Assembly (NCBI GenBank): GCA_034698045.1
Contig: JAQGAU010000262.1
Span: 1 to 32,642 of the forward strand
From: Paramacrobiotus richtersi
Lineage: Eukaryota > Tardigrada > Eutardigrada > Parachela > Macrobiotidae
DNA: 32,642 nucleotides
Direction: 5' to 3'
The notes beneath the pieces were generated by a model. That model did no database searches. It was given only the letters and a program-made list of their open reading frames with translations, and was not told where the DNA came from. Both the position numbers and the translations under genes were made by a program. Shown here in pieces: positions 32,367-32,642 of the stretch (within the stretch, counting starts at the first letter, position 1; every line of letters starts with the position of its first letter).

Positions 32367-32642
32367 GTATATCGTGTATTAACCAGTACTGCCAGAGACT
32401 TCTATACTATACTGCAGATAATGTATCCGTATATTAGTACTGCCAAAGACTTCTATTTGATACGGGGAACCAAAGAACCAGAGTACTACACATAATGTAT
32501 CCGTGTATTAATACTGCCAAAGACTTCTATGTTATACAGAGAACCAAAGAACCAGAGTACTACACATAATGTATCCGTATATTAGTACTGCCAAAGACTT
32601 CTATTTGATACGGGGAACCAAAGAACCAGAGTACTACACATA
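32367..32642. repeat. 74-bp minisatellite, open at the window edge
   Basis: Three full 74-bp units (32421-32494, 32495-32568, 32569-32642) follow a degenerate partial unit (32367-32420). Units 1 and 3 are identical; unit 2 differs at several positions, giving an A-B-A pattern. The array reaches the last base of the window, so its full length is not visible. Confidence 0.92.

Noticed and set aside
1..32642. CRISPR arrays, bacterial operons, phage genes, tRNA and rRNA genes
   Set aside because: Spliced metazoan genes throughout. No spaced direct repeats, no tRNA B-box/cloverleaf and no rRNA segments were recognised on either strand.

Overview
This is nuclear DNA from a small-genome invertebrate animal. 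Genes are split by short GT-AG introns (mostly 55-120 nt, a few of 185-505 nt). The gene set is metazoan: class A GPCRs, a serpin, insect-type gustatory-receptor-like proteins, a UBE2Z-type E2, nucleolar GTPase GNL2/NOG2 and an AF10-type PHD/ePHD protein. A tardigrade or a similar ecdysozoan fits best, but that is inference; no diagnostic taxonomic marker is present.

Layout. (1) 1-10.6 kb: three tandem copies of one orphan class A GPCR, all on the minus strand (1-620 cut by the window edge, 3264-4380, 8567-9680). Each of the two complete copies has one short intron inside the TM7 NPxxF motif. Two of the copies sit in a duplicated block of about 2.3 kb that also carries flanking non-coding DNA. 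An intact two-exon intracellular-type serpin (6115-7442, plus) lies between them. (2) 10.6-15.2 kb: gene-poor. It holds a decayed astacin-type metalloprotease fragment, a possible signal-peptide exon and one unexplained coding-like island. (3) 15.2-23.0 kb: an array of gustatory-receptor-like genes on the plus strand, A (intact), B (intact), C (a close copy of A with an in-frame stop) and B' (only the first codons of B). It arose by duplication of an A+B block. (4) 23.3-31.7 kb: a zinc-finger/ubiquitin/chromatin-type neighbourhood. It contains a six-exon RING plus C2H2 zinc-finger gene (minus), an AF10/MLLT10-like PHD-ePHD relic (minus), an intact UBE2Z-like E2 (plus), and a GNL2-like GTPase (minus) that lacks its usual N-terminus and G5 motif and has TGA at an invariant Trp. 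(5) 32.37 kb to the end: a 74-bp minisatellite running off the window.

The most unusual signal is non-genic. Five perfect 16-bp palindromes of form TG-N3-GTCGAC-N3-CA, plus a sixth with one mismatched pair, lie between 23.25 and 28.36 kb and nowhere else in the window. Their arms differ between sites but stay self-complementary.

How the genes relate: the two receptor families are typical membrane chemosensory/orphan receptors that expand by tandem duplication, and their copies show fresh duplication, conversion-like mosaicism and loss. The UBE2Z-like E2 and the RING gene would both act in ubiquitin conjugation, but nothing in the sequence shows that they work together.
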